Below, piece after piece: positions 50,801 through 59,053 of a stretch of 61,682 nt of DNA. A program made the translations under genes and the position numbers. The notes beneath the pieces are model-generated. The model worked only from the letters and a program-made list of their open reading frames with translations, did not search any database and was not told where the DNA came from. Position 1 is the stretch's first letter, and each line of letters starts with the position of its first letter. The DNA comes from Bryobacteraceae bacterium. Its GTDB lineage: Bacteria > Acidobacteriota > Terriglobia > Bryobacterales > Bryobacteraceae. The DNA lies in the NCBI GenBank assembly GCA_019187195.1, contig JABAQT010000019.1, forward strand, positions 1-61,682. Direction: 5' to 3'.

Positions 50801-50900
50801 TCACCGCGCCGCTTGGATCGAACACAAACCCCGTCAGTCCTCCACCCGTAAGCTGCGCATGAAGGGGCAGGGCAATCAGCAAAATAAGAAGACACCGCAT
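47826..50900 (-). CDS. TonB-dependent receptor with N-terminal carboxypeptidase-regulatory-like domain (receptor 2)
   Basis: The 1024-residue protein has a signal peptide ([13 protein letters not shown]) and a regulatory Ig-like domain ([26 protein letters not shown]). The plug has [39 protein letters not shown] and a beta barrel ends AQVALRLSF, with terminal Phe. The segment [29 protein letters not shown] matches the other two receptors. It lies 6 bases after the Gfo gene and 8 bases before the ferredoxin gene. It is therefore the transport gene of this operon, importing the substrate worked on by its neighbours. Confidence 0.93.
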   Translation of the reverse strand: MRCLLILLIALPLHAQLTGGGLTGFVFDPSGAVIQDARIEVKDALHGVARAARTGADGSYRVSQLPVGVYEVSAVKSAFRTDVREHVAVEVDSVRRLDFTLALGADSVSIDVPSARLQVEAADSGAILQGNRIEALPLNRRGFLQLALLTPGAAPPVQDSELSSRGTFAAHVNGGREEFNNFLLDGMDNNDLYTNRYVLEPSVDTIAEFKITAGSYSAEYGRSGGAQVNVITRGGSNQFHGLGYEYLRNRVLDAPNYFDAGTANKYVRNQFGGIFSGPLRTNKTFFFLNIDALRERSGLARLAAVPTAAERAGDLSGRSSPVIDPFTGRPFPGNIIPESRINRVSKLALGLFPMPNREGTAGNYLAQPVLSNNFAQGGGRVDQYTRRGGIVTVRYLYGRQNLFEPYAEETTDIPGYGNFVGNTGHNAMAHYLQPIGANLVNSFRAGVNRSTRNALPQNYQRNIAAEWNVPWLEAIDRRDYGYPFFNIQGYSAVGDATPLPLLRYTTTYQLQDDVSWIRGRHAFKAGFEARNNRANGNVDLLARGSLSFSGAVSGGGISDLLLGIPTFALQAKLDNTQTLRTTSYNGYFQDEVKMTPRFNLTLGLRYEYNTPATDPFDRMSIYDPSTARIIRVGTQGVTRSGIHPDRNNFAPRAGFAWSANPRTVIRGGYGLYYDSGMLVQVSSQYFNPPFFTLRAFFPTSTQLITLDNPFPATGGISPVSPSTLNSGLTTAYIQHWSFHVQRQAGNATTVSVGYVGSAGAHLIRSRDLNQARPGPGDLAARRPHPEYSGIIYIEGSGNSNYHSLQASVDRRFSRRFSLLAAYTWSKSIDDTSAFLSTKPDKNFPQDSQNFHAERAVSSYDIPHRATASFVVALPLKLEFRGITVLQGGQPFTPLLRFDNSNTGNTGGNFGSDRPNVAGDPHLDNRTPERWFNTSALVVAPRYTFGNAGRNIVRGPAYVTFDAALARPFRLTERLRATVEAQAFNLTNRANFDLPERYADEPATFGHIFSAKAPRQAQVALRLSF

Positions 50901-50906
50901 GAATCG

Positions 50907-51917
50907 TTAAATTTCCTGGGAAGCTCGTAAGATGGTTTCTTGCACTAATAGTTCGAAATCGTAGGAATATTCGAGGGGCGTACTCGTCCGGATGGCCCGC
51001 GCCAGTTCGGCGAAGTCCCCCACATAGCGCGCCTGCGCCGGCAGTTCCACGTCCTGCCATCCGGCGCGATACTCGCCCCTCGCCGCGCGCATGCTCACTC
51101 GCATCCTCGTCCCCGGCTCCACGGGCTGCAGCACAAACGCCCCCTCGGTCCCGATCACCTCGAAACTGCGATGCCAGCTATGCCCCGGCATACGCGCCGA
51201 GGCCGTGATGACCGCCAGCGCCGAATCGTACTCGAGTACGGCCAGGGTGTTATCCGCCAGCCCGTCCTTCCCGCTCGCCGTCCGCTTGAGCCAGCTCCTG
51301 ACATTCCGTGGCCGGCCGAAGAGGGCTACCGCGCGGTCTATCTGGTGACAGCCCAGTTCGAACATCATTCCCCCGCGAAACGCCGCCAGTTCTTCTCGAG
51401 CCGCCTGGCTGATATCCGTGTGAATGGCTCCGCGCATCAGGTAGACTTCGCCCAGCCAGCCCTTTCGCGCCGCCTCGATGGCCTTCCGCACTCCCTCGTG
51501 GTATCGCCAGATGTAACCCACCTGCAGCAACAGGTTCTTCCCCCTGGCGGTCTCCACCAGTTCGCGGAAATGCGGCATCCCGGCCGAGGGAGGCTTTTCG
51601 ATATGCACGTGCTTGCCCGCCGCGATCGCCTGCAAGGCAAACGGAACTCCCGTGGCGGGAGGCATCTCGACCACCACTAAGCGAATCGACGCGTCGCCGA
51701 GCAACTGGTCCTCGCTCAGCCACGCGTAGGGCAAGCGTAACCGCCGGCGCGCGGCTTCATCAGGCTCGCAAATGCCAGCCACTTCGAACGCCGGATTCGC
51801 GGCCACGGCTTTCAACTTCCCGCCGAAATGCGAATGCCTTGTGCCGAGGAACGCGGTCCGGATCTTCCCTTCCGCCGGAGCCATCGTAGCCGCGGCGAGA
51901 AAAACGCGGCGGTTCAT
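50907..51917 (-). CDS. Gfo/Idh/MocA-family oxidoreductase
   Basis: The 336-residue protein has an N-terminal Rossmann domain (IRTAFLGTRHSHFGG), the EKP motif (HVHIEKPPSAG, 107-109), and a GFO/IDH C-terminal domain with MMFELGCHQIDRAVALFG. The N-terminus MNRRVFLAAATMAPAEG looks like a Tat-type signal, as in many periplasmic members. These enzymes oxidise or reduce sugars, inositols or their derivatives with NAD(P). The ATG at 51917 overlaps the small upstream ORF by 4 bases (ATGA). It belongs to the TonB receptor 2 operon. Confidence 0.9.
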   Translation of the reverse strand: MNRRVFLAAATMAPAEGKIRTAFLGTRHSHFGGKLKAVAANPAFEVAGICEPDEAARRRLRLPYAWLSEDQLLGDASIRLVVVEMPPATGVPFALQAIAAGKHVHIEKPPSAGMPHFRELVETARGKNLLLQVGYIWRYHEGVRKAIEAARKGWLGEVYLMRGAIHTDISQAAREELAAFRGGMMFELGCHQIDRAVALFGRPRNVRSWLKRTASGKDGLADNTLAVLEYDSALAVITASARMPGHSWHRSFEVIGTEGAFVLQPVEPGTRMRVSMRAARGEYRAGWQDVELPAQARYVGDFAELARAIRTSTPLEYSYDFELLVQETILRASQEI

Positions 51918-52069
51918 ACGGCGGCTGGCTCCCTTTTCAAGACTGGCGGCAAAGTGAAACCGGCGTGAGGCAGAGGATCATCTTCCACCCGCACCATCTC
52001 GCGATGGCCGAGCAGGTCACCGCGCACCTTCCCCGCGAGTCCGATCTCACCATAGGGCAGCGCCAACAT
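51914..52069 (-). CDS. 51-codon coding-like ORF ahead of the Gfo/Idh/MocA gene
   Basis: This frame reads MLALPYGEIGLAGKVRGDLL and continues with charged residues to KREPAAV. It ends at a TGA that overlaps the next ATG (ATGA), the junction type used by real operon genes here. An in-frame TGA lies just before the GTG/ATG start (52072/52069), so it is not the visible end of a longer intact gene. No family was recognised; it could be a small partner protein or the remnant of a larger one. The ribosome-binding site is weak. Confidence 0.4.
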   Translation of the reverse strand: MLALPYGEIGLAGKVRGDLLGHREMVRVEDDPLPHAGFTLPPVLKREPAAV

Positions 52070-52221
52070 CACACTTCATCTTACTCATTACCTTTCCGAT
52101 GGGAGGGACTCATGCGGCGAAGTCCACAGCCGGCGGGCGGACAGGCTTCGGCCCCTCCAGATCTTCCAGTCAAATTCGGCGCAGCTAATTAACACAAAAA
52201 TAGGTACTTATCGATTTTTAC

Positions 52222-52250
52222 TTGACATCAACCGCCACTCGTCATAGAGT
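52222..52250 (+). promoter_or_regulatory. Promoter of TonB receptor 3
   Basis: A perfect -35 TTGACA (52222-52227), a 17-base spacer and -10 TAGAGT (52245-52250; 4 of 6 matches) lie 30 bases before the ATG at 52280. A ribosome-binding site GGGAGG (52268-52273) sits 6 bases before the start. It lies in the 362-base gap between the Gfo and receptor genes (51918-52279), whose left part is taken by the 51-codon ORF. The rest of that gap (52070-52221) shows nothing further. Confidence 0.65.
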
Positions 52251-52279
52251 TGATAAAACTTTTCGCAGGGAGGTTCTTT

Positions 52280-55200
52280 ATGAAGACATTCCATCTCATA
52301 ATTGCTCTATTACTATCTTTCCCTGCCGCGTTCGCCCAGGATTACCGGGCGAAGCTGCAAGGCATCGTCACAGACTCCACCGAAGCCGCCATCGTCGGGG
52401 CTAAGGTAACCATCCGCAACACCGGAACCGGCGTCACCGCCACCCGGACCACAGGCGACAACGGAGCCTATCTCTTCGACAACGTGGAACCCGGCACCTA
52501 TGTCGTCACCGCGGAACTGGCGGGCTTTTCCACCCAGGCTCAGGAGGGTGTGCTCGTCCAGACCCGCGCCGACGTCACGGTGAATTTTCAGTTGAAGCCC
52601 GGAGCCGTCGTCGAAACCATCAATGTCACGGCCCAAGCCGTGTCCTTGCAATTCAACACCTCGACCCGCGAGTTGACCATCGACCGCAAGATGCTCATGG
52701 AACTGCCGGTCAAAGCGCGCAACCCGTTCACCCTGGCTCTGCTCGACCCCGCCGTCGTCAGCCGTTACACCGCGGAAAAGAACCCGTTCTTCATGTGGTC
52801 TTCGTCACTAATGGATGTCGGGGGCAATACGTCCAGGAAGAATGACCTGCTGCTCGATGGAGCACCGCTGCAAATCGGACCCAAGGGTTCCTACGCGCCG
52901 CCGATGGACGCCGTCCAGGAGTTCTCCATCCAGCAGAATTCGGTGGATGCCGAGTTCGGCCACTCCGCCGGCGGGACACTATCGGTCTCGATGAAATCGG
53001 GAACCAATGAAATTCATGGCACCGCCTACTATTTCGGTAGAAATCCTTCCTTGAATGCGGTGGTGAATCCCATCACGCGCACGCGAAATTTCGTTCGCAA
53101 CCACATCTGGGGCGGCACGGCCGGAGGCCCCATTAAGAAGAATAAGCTCTTCACCTTCATGACTTATGAAGGCTGGCGGACGAAGGAACCGCGGGATGCC
53201 ATCCGCACCATGCCCACCGACCTCGAGCGCACCGGCGACTACTCGAAGTCGCTCACGCGTTCCGGCGCCCTGCGCACCATCTACGATCCGGTCACCACTG
53301 TCCTCAACGTGGCCACCAACACCGCCAGCCGGCAACCCTTCGCCGGCAACATCATCCCGGCGAGCAGAATCGACCCCACCTCCAAGCGCATCATGCAGGA
53401 TATCTGGGGGCCGAACAACCCCGGCGACGACCTGAGCGGCTCGAACAATTTCAAGGCCTCCTATCCCTGGCCGATGAAGAACGCCAATTTTTCCAACAAG
53501 ACGGACTGGATGATCACCGACAAACTGAAGGTGTTCGGACGTTACTCCCAGTTCAAGACCACCCTCGACCAGGGCAACTACACCCCCAACAATTCGCGAG
53601 CCATGCCGAACGACAACGGCGGCATCATGAACTCGCGCAATATCGCCGGCGACGCGGTCTACACCATGTCTCCGCAAACCGTGCTGAACTTCCGCGCCAG
53701 CTACGCGATGCTCGAGGACGATTACTCGGCGCCGGAATATGCCGTGGGCGAAAAGGGCCTGGCCGAGTTCTGGCCGAACAATCCCTGGTACACCCCCTAC
53801 ACCAAGGACATGCCGTTGGTTTACTACCCGAACGTGATCGTCAATGGCCAGACAGCCTCCACTTTCGGCAAGGGCAGTTACTGGTACCAGCATCCGCATC
53901 ACTACTCAGTGAGCGGCAAGGCGTCGCACCAGCGGGGCTCGCACTATATCAAAGTGGGCGCCGAGTACCGTTATCACGTGGGAATCGGAATCTTCCCGAA
54001 CCTCATGAACTGGAACTTCTACCCCACCTCGACCGCGAACACCTACCTGTCGCCGGACACCGCTCTGTCGGGAGACGCCTATGCGTCGTTCCTTCTCGGC
54101 GTGGTCGACAACAACTCGGTGGCGCGGGGATATCCGTTCCAGACTATGCGCTCCCCCTTCATCGGGACGTTTATTCATGACGATTGGAAAGTCAGCCGCC
54201 GCCTGACCATCAACATCGGCTTGCGCCACGAATGGGAATCGGGCCCTTACGCTGACAACGATATTTTTTCGCGCTACCTCGACTTGAGCGCCCCTAACCC
54301 GGCGATTCAAAAGGCTCCTCCCGTCATTCCCTCGGATCTGCTCGCGCTCTCCACCCCCAAGTACAACGGAGCCTGGGTGTTCACCGACAGCAACAACCGC
54401 AAGGCCTGGACCACGCCGAAAAACATATTCCTCCCCAGGCTCGGCATGGCGTTCCGCGTAAACGACAAGACGGCGCTGAACATCGGCTTCGCCCGCTACG
54501 TTGTCCCCGTGGTTTCAGGAGATGCCAACGGCGGGGCGAATACGTTGGCGGCCTGCATCTGGTGTCCGGGCTTCAGCCAGACATCCAACCCGCTCCCTAA
54601 CGTGGAAGGCCGTCCGCAGGCCTACCTGTCGAATCCGTTCCCCGCGTCCTCGAATCCTCTTCAATTGCCCATCGGCAAGACGCTGGGTCAATATACCAAC
54701 GTAGGGAACCCCGCCAACTGGCCCAGCCAGGACTATCACCCCCAGATCAACGACCGCATCAACTTCACGATCATGCGGGAGATTCCCGGCCAGTTCAAAG
54801 TGGATGCTACCTGGTTCATCAATGTCGGCCGCTACGTGCCGCACGACCAGCCCATGAACATGGCCGACCCCAACCTCGGCTACACCTATAAGGCCCAACT
54901 CTCGCAGAACATCGCGAATCCGTTCTTCAACTATCTCACCCGGGACGTCTTCCCCGGAGATCTGCGCAATCAGGCTACCGTAACCCGGGGCAGGCTTCTG
55001 CTTCCCTATCCCCAGTACAGTACCCTCACCATGAACAACGTGGGCAACTGGCGCTCGCGCTACCAGGCGCTTCAGTTGCGCGTCCAGCGCACCTACTCCG
55101 CCGGAGCCAGCATCCTGTTTGCCTACAACTACAACCAGGAAAGAAACGAAGCTTATTTCAACGACCTCCAGACCTATGTCAACCAGGTCTTCTGGCTCGG

Positions 55201-55720
55201 CTCGAATAACGCCCGGCACCGCGCCACCATCGCCGGCACCTACGACCTGCCGGTCGGTAAGGGCCGCAAGATCGGCTCCGCGATGCATCCGGTGCTCAAT
55301 GGCATCATCGGCGGATGGCAGTTCAGCGGCATCTATACTTACCGCTCGGGTGAGTTTCTGCGCTTCCCGCAGGCCGATGTAGTGGGTACCCCGGAGATCA
55401 GCAACCCCGGTCCGGCCATGTGGTTCAACGCCGCGGCTTTCAAGGTGCCCACCCCCTTCACGCCGCGCACTAATCCGTACCAGTACAGCAGCATCACCGG
55501 GCCCATCTTCTGGAACCTCGATGGGACTGTTTCGAAGATCTTCCCCATCCGGGAACGCTATAAGCTCGAATTCCGCTTCGAAGCCTACAACCTCACCAAT
55601 TCGCTCATGTGGGCCAACCCGGTTCTCTCGGTCGGCAATTCGTTGTTCGGCCGGTCAACCGCGCAGGCTACCACCAACCGTGGCCGCGAGATGCAGTACA
55701 CGCTGCGTTTTCAGTTCTGA
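52280..55720 (+). CDS. TonB-dependent receptor with N-terminal carboxypeptidase-regulatory-like domain (receptor 3)
   Basis: The 1146-residue protein has a signal peptide ([15 protein letters not shown]), the regulatory domain ([28 protein letters not shown]), and a plug with [50 protein letters not shown]. The beta barrel ends MQYTLRFQF with the terminal Phe. The ATG at 52280 has GGGAGG 6 bases upstream and a clear promoter. It stands alone between the Gfo operon and glnS and ends at a strong hairpin. The ligand is unknown. Confidence 0.94.
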   Translation: MKTFHLIIALLLSFPAAFAQDYRAKLQGIVTDSTEAAIVGAKVTIRNTGTGVTATRTTGDNGAYLFDNVEPGTYVVTAELAGFSTQAQEGVLVQTRADVTVNFQLKPGAVVETINVTAQAVSLQFNTSTRELTIDRKMLMELPVKARNPFTLALLDPAVVSRYTAEKNPFFMWSSSLMDVGGNTSRKNDLLLDGAPLQIGPKGSYAPPMDAVQEFSIQQNSVDAEFGHSAGGTLSVSMKSGTNEIHGTAYYFGRNPSLNAVVNPITRTRNFVRNHIWGGTAGGPIKKNKLFTFMTYEGWRTKEPRDAIRTMPTDLERTGDYSKSLTRSGALRTIYDPVTTVLNVATNTASRQPFAGNIIPASRIDPTSKRIMQDIWGPNNPGDDLSGSNNFKASYPWPMKNANFSNKTDWMITDKLKVFGRYSQFKTTLDQGNYTPNNSRAMPNDNGGIMNSRNIAGDAVYTMSPQTVLNFRASYAMLEDDYSAPEYAVGEKGLAEFWPNNPWYTPYTKDMPLVYYPNVIVNGQTASTFGKGSYWYQHPHHYSVSGKASHQRGSHYIKVGAEYRYHVGIGIFPNLMNWNFYPTSTANTYLSPDTALSGDAYASFLLGVVDNNSVARGYPFQTMRSPFIGTFIHDDWKVSRRLTINIGLRHEWESGPYADNDIFSRYLDLSAPNPAIQKAPPVIPSDLLALSTPKYNGAWVFTDSNNRKAWTTPKNIFLPRLGMAFRVNDKTALNIGFARYVVPVVSGDANGGANTLAACIWCPGFSQTSNPLPNVEGRPQAYLSNPFPASSNPLQLPIGKTLGQYTNVGNPANWPSQDYHPQINDRINFTIMREIPGQFKVDATWFINVGRYVPHDQPMNMADPNLGYTYKAQLSQNIANPFFNYLTRDVFPGDLRNQATVTRGRLLLPYPQYSTLTMNNVGNWRSRYQALQLRVQRTYSAGASILFAYNYNQERNEAYFNDLQTYVNQVFWLGSNNARHRATIAGTYDLPVGKGRKIGSAMHPVLNGIIGGWQFSGIYTYRSGEFLRFPQADVVGTPEISNPGPAMWFNAAAFKVPTPFTPRTNPYQYSSITGPIFWNLDGTVSKIFPIRERYKLEFRFEAYNLTNSLMWANPVLSVGNSLFGRSTAQATTNRGREMQYTLRFQF

Positions 55721-55740
55721 CAAGCCTGAAACAAACGCGC

Positions 55741-55772
55741 GGAGGCCGGGTCCGAACCAGGACCCGGCCTCC
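55741..55772 (+). terminator. Strong hairpin after TonB receptor 3
   Basis: GGAGGCCGGGTCC (55741-55753) and GGACCCGGCCTCC (55760-55772) form a perfect 13-bp stem with the loop GAACCA. The tail GCTGTCTTCTGT is only moderately T-rich. It lies 20 bases after the receptor stop, so it is a terminator with the usual caveat about its weak tail. Confidence 0.75.
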
Positions 55773-55802
55773 GCTGTCTTCTGTCCCCCAATCCCTCGTG
55801 GC

Positions 55803-55808
55803 TATACT
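55803..55808 (+). promoter_or_regulatory. -10 box of glnS, 6 bases before the start codon
   Basis: TATACT (5 of 6 matches to TATAAT) is followed by GATTTC and the ATG at 55815. Transcription would start at the ATG, which means a leaderless mRNA. No convincing -35 box is seen upstream, where the terminator hairpin stands. Confidence 0.5.
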
Positions 55809-55814
55809 GATTTC

Positions 55815-57533
55815 ATGTCCAGTGATGCCGTAAATGCAGGTAGTCCCGTCAAAGAGGAAGAGGCCCGGCCTTCCAATTTCATACGGGACATCATCCTGAA
55901 AGATAACGAAACCGGAAAGTTCGGCGGGAAGGTGCGAACCCGGTTTCCTCCTGAGCCGAACGGCTATCTGCACATCGGTCATGCCAAGTCCATCTGCCTC
56001 AACTTCGGGCTGGCGCTCGAGTTCGGCGGAGAGTGTAATCTCCGCTTCGATGACACCAATCCCTGCAAGGAGGAAACGGAATACGTCGAGTCGATCATCG
56101 AGGACGTCCGCTGGCTCGGATTCGACTGGGGCGACCGCCTGTTCTACGCTTCCGACTATTTTGATCAGCTCTATGAGTGGGCGGTTGAACTCATCAGGCA
56201 GGGCAACGCCTATGTCTGCGACCTGACTCCCGAACAGGTACGCGAATACCGCGGCACGCCCACGGAACCCGGCAAGGAAAGTCCCTATCGCAACCGCTCC
56301 ATCGAGGAGAACCTCGCCCTGTTCGAGCGTATGCGCGCCGGCGAGTTCCCCGACGGCTCCCGCACGCTCCGTTCGAAGATTGATATGGCCTCGCCCAACT
56401 TCAACATGCGCGACCCCGTCATGTACCGCATCCTGCATGCCGCGCACCACCGCACCGGCGGCAAGTGGAACATCTACCCGATGTACGACTTCACGCACGG
56501 AGAGAGCGATTCCATCGAGGGCATCACCCATTCCATCTGCACTCTCGAGTTCGAGGATCACCGCCCGCTCTACGATTGGTACCTGGATCAGTTGGGAATT
56601 CACCATCCGCGACAGATCGAGTTTGACCGCCTCAACCTCACCGGCACCGTCCTCAGCAAGCGCAAACTGCTCGCGCTGGTCGAGAAGGGTTATGTCGCCG
56701 GATGGGATGACCCGCGCATGCCCACGCTCTCCGGTCTCCGGCGCCGGGGTTACAGCCCGGAGGCTATTCGCCTCTTCTGCAGCCGCATCGGCGTTTCAAA
56801 GACCAACGGAATCGTCGAGCACTCCCTCCTCGAACATTGCCTGCGGGAAGACCTGAACGTCCGGTCCCCTCGCGTGATGGCGGTCCTCGACCCCATCCGC
56901 GTCGTCATCGAAAACTATCCCGAGGACCTCGTCGAGCAGATGGACGCCGTGAACAATCCCGAGGACGCCTCGATGGGAAGCCGCTCCGTGCCCTTCTCGA
57001 GGGTTCTGTACATCGAGCGCGATGACTTCCGGGAAGATCCGCCAAAGCAATACTACCGGCTTGCTCCCGGCCGCGAAGTGCGCCTGCGCTACGCCTACCT
57101 GATAACCTGTACCGGAGTAGTCAAGGATCCCACGACCGGCGAGATTGCGGAAATCCACTGCCGGTATGACCCGGCCACCCGCGGCGGCAATGCCCCCGAC
57201 GGACGCAAGGTGAAATCCACCATCCATTGGGTTTCCGCGGCCCACTCGCTGGACTTCGAAGCGCGGCTCTACGACAATCTCTTTCTTCCCGATTCAGACC
57301 GCGAGGAGAGTGAGGACTTTACCGCGTGCCTCAACCCGAACTCGCTCGAGGTTCGCGCCGCGAGGATCGAACCCTCCGTTCGCGGCGCCGCGCCGGGCAC
57401 CCGCTTCCAGTTCGAGCGCCTCGGCTACTTCTGCGTGGATAAGGACTCGGCTCCCGGGAAGCTCGTATTCAACCGCACCGTCGGCTTGCGCGACACCTGG
57501 GCGAAGATCGAGAAATCTCAGAAGCGGTCGTAA
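55815..57533 (+). CDS. glnS: Glutaminyl-tRNA synthetase
   Basis: The 572-residue protein is a class I aminoacyl-tRNA synthetase of the GlnRS type: [15 protein letters not shown] (HIGH at residues 53-56), [51 protein letters not shown], the KMSKS-like VLSKRKL, and the C-terminal anticodon-binding beta barrels. Thus glutaminyl-tRNA is made directly rather than through the amidotransferase route. The ATG at 55815 gives [25 protein letters not shown]. Its end meets the convergent gltX stop without any gap. Confidence 0.96.
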   Translation: MSSDAVNAGSPVKEEEARPSNFIRDIILKDNETGKFGGKVRTRFPPEPNGYLHIGHAKSICLNFGLALEFGGECNLRFDDTNPCKEETEYVESIIEDVRWLGFDWGDRLFYASDYFDQLYEWAVELIRQGNAYVCDLTPEQVREYRGTPTEPGKESPYRNRSIEENLALFERMRAGEFPDGSRTLRSKIDMASPNFNMRDPVMYRILHAAHHRTGGKWNIYPMYDFTHGESDSIEGITHSICTLEFEDHRPLYDWYLDQLGIHHPRQIEFDRLNLTGTVLSKRKLLALVEKGYVAGWDDPRMPTLSGLRRRGYSPEAIRLFCSRIGVSKTNGIVEHSLLEHCLREDLNVRSPRVMAVLDPIRVVIENYPEDLVEQMDAVNNPEDASMGSRSVPFSRVLYIERDDFREDPPKQYYRLAPGREVRLRYAYLITCTGVVKDPTTGEIAEIHCRYDPATRGGNAPDGRKVKSTIHWVSAAHSLDFEARLYDNLFLPDSDREESEDFTACLNPNSLEVRAARIEPSVRGAAPGTRFQFERLGYFCVDKDSAPGKLVFNRTVGLRDTWAKIEKSQKRS

Positions 57534-59024
57534 TCACCGGACCCCCGCGGCGAGCAACTCCGCCGCCTCCGCCAACCTCCCCGCCGATTCCCTTTGCCCC
57601 AGGGCGAAAAGGGACTCGAACAGCGGCGGCGTCACCTTCTGGCCGGTGACCGCGATTCGGATCACCGTGAACACCGGTCCCGCCGCCAGGCCGCATTCTT
57701 CCGCCAGTTTCCGTAATGCCGCCTCCGCCGAGGCGGCGTCGAACACCGCAATCGCGCCCAGCGCTTCCGCCCCGCGCGAGCAGATCTCCCGCGCCTTTTC
57801 CGCGTCCATACCCTTCTTCAGCATGGCATTCCAGTCGCGCTGGATGCTTTCCCGGAACAGGAACTCGACCAGTGGAATGGCATCCGGCAATAACTCGATC
57901 CGCTGCTGGATGTGCGGTATGATGCGCGCCAGTTTCGCGTCATCCACCCGCAAACCCGCGGCAACCAGGAATGGCCGCAACCGCGCCTCCAGATCCTCGG
58001 GAGCCAGCTTGCGAATGTACACGCCGTTCATCCACTTCAGCTTGTCGTAGGAGAACACCCCGCCCGCGGTGTTCACGCGCTCGAGCGAAAACCGGCGCGT
58101 CAACTCCTCGATGCTGAAGATCTCCTCCTGCTCCCCTTCCCCCGGCGACCACCCGATCAACGCCATGAAGTTGAGTATCGCCTCCGGAAGGTAACCGGCC
58201 TCCCGGAAGGAGCGCAGGAACGTGGCGCCATGCCGTTTGGAAAGTTTCTTGCCATCCGTCCCCAGCACGGGCGGCAGATGCGCGAACACCGGCGCTTCCC
58301 ATCCGAGCGCCTCGAACAGCAGCAGGTGGAGCGGCGCCGTCGAAAGCCACTCATCGGCCCGCAGCACATGAGTAATCCTCATGTCATGGTCGTCCGCCAC
58401 GGTCGCCAGATGATAGGTGGGAAACCCGTCGCTTTTGAGCAACACCGGATCCCGCAGGATGATCTGCTCCCATCGTACTTCGCCCTTCACCGCATCCTTG
58501 AGAATAATCGCCCGGTCCTCGGGGATACGGAATCGCGTCACGTGGGGAACGCTCGCGGGCACGTTCCTTCCACGGCAATAGCCCGAATAGCCCACAGGCT
58601 CCCGCCGCGCGGTTTGCTCTTCCCGCTCCTTCTCGAGCCTTTCGGCCGTGCAGTCGCACCGGTAAGCATACCCAAGGCGGATCAGTTCCTCCGAAACTTC
58701 CTTGTAGCGGGCCACCCGCTGGCTCTGAATGTAGGGCTTCAGCGGGCCTCCGATACCGAAGCCTCCCTTGTAGCCCTCATCGGCCAGCGCGATCTCTTCA
58801 TCCGATGGCCCCTCGTCGAAATGCAATCCTACCCAACTCAGGTCCTCGATCAAAGCCTGGATCGCGCCCGCGGCCAACCGCTGCCGGTCCGTGTCGTCGA
58901 TCCTCAGGATGGCTTTGCCACCATGACGATGAGCGAACAGAACCTCGAACAGCGCCGTCCGGACGCCGCCAATATGAAGCCACCCGGTCGGGCTGGGGGC
59001 AAACCTCGTACGAACTTCCTTCAT
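57534..59024 (-). CDS. gltX: Glutamyl-tRNA synthetase
   Basis: The 496-residue protein has the GluRS signature RFAPSPTGWLHIGGVRTALF (HIGG at 17-20), RIDDTDRQR, YRCDCTAERLEKERE, GFPTYHLATVADDHDMRITHVLRADEWL and the KMSKS-like KKLSKRHGA. The C-terminal helical anticodon domain ends ELLAAGVR. GluRS charges tRNA-Glu. The ATG at 59024 is chosen because the family start is MKEVRTRFAPSPTG; a -10 box GATAAT lies 7 bases before it. It converges with glnS (stop next to stop). Confidence 0.96.
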   Translation of the reverse strand: MKEVRTRFAPSPTGWLHIGGVRTALFEVLFAHRHGGKAILRIDDTDRQRLAAGAIQALIEDLSWVGLHFDEGPSDEEIALADEGYKGGFGIGGPLKPYIQSQRVARYKEVSEELIRLGYAYRCDCTAERLEKEREEQTARREPVGYSGYCRGRNVPASVPHVTRFRIPEDRAIILKDAVKGEVRWEQIILRDPVLLKSDGFPTYHLATVADDHDMRITHVLRADEWLSTAPLHLLLFEALGWEAPVFAHLPPVLGTDGKKLSKRHGATFLRSFREAGYLPEAILNFMALIGWSPGEGEQEEIFSIEELTRRFSLERVNTAGGVFSYDKLKWMNGVYIRKLAPEDLEARLRPFLVAAGLRVDDAKLARIIPHIQQRIELLPDAIPLVEFLFRESIQRDWNAMLKKGMDAEKAREICSRGAEALGAIAVFDAASAEAALRKLAEECGLAAGPVFTVIRIAVTGQKVTPPLFESLFALGQRESAGRLAEAAELLAAGVR

Positions 59025-59031
59025 CCTCTCT

Positions 59032-59037
59032 ATTATC
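59032..59037 (-). promoter_or_regulatory. -10 box of gltX, 7 bases before the start codon
   Basis: GATAAT read on the minus strand (5 of 6 matches) lies 7 bases before the ATG at 59024. The purine stretch AGAGAGG directly touches the ATG, too close to act as a ribosome-binding site. This fits a leaderless transcript. No good -35 box was seen, and the upstream region lies in the end of the GH38 gene. Confidence 0.5.
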
Positions 59038-59053
59038 AGCGACGCCTGCCGGA

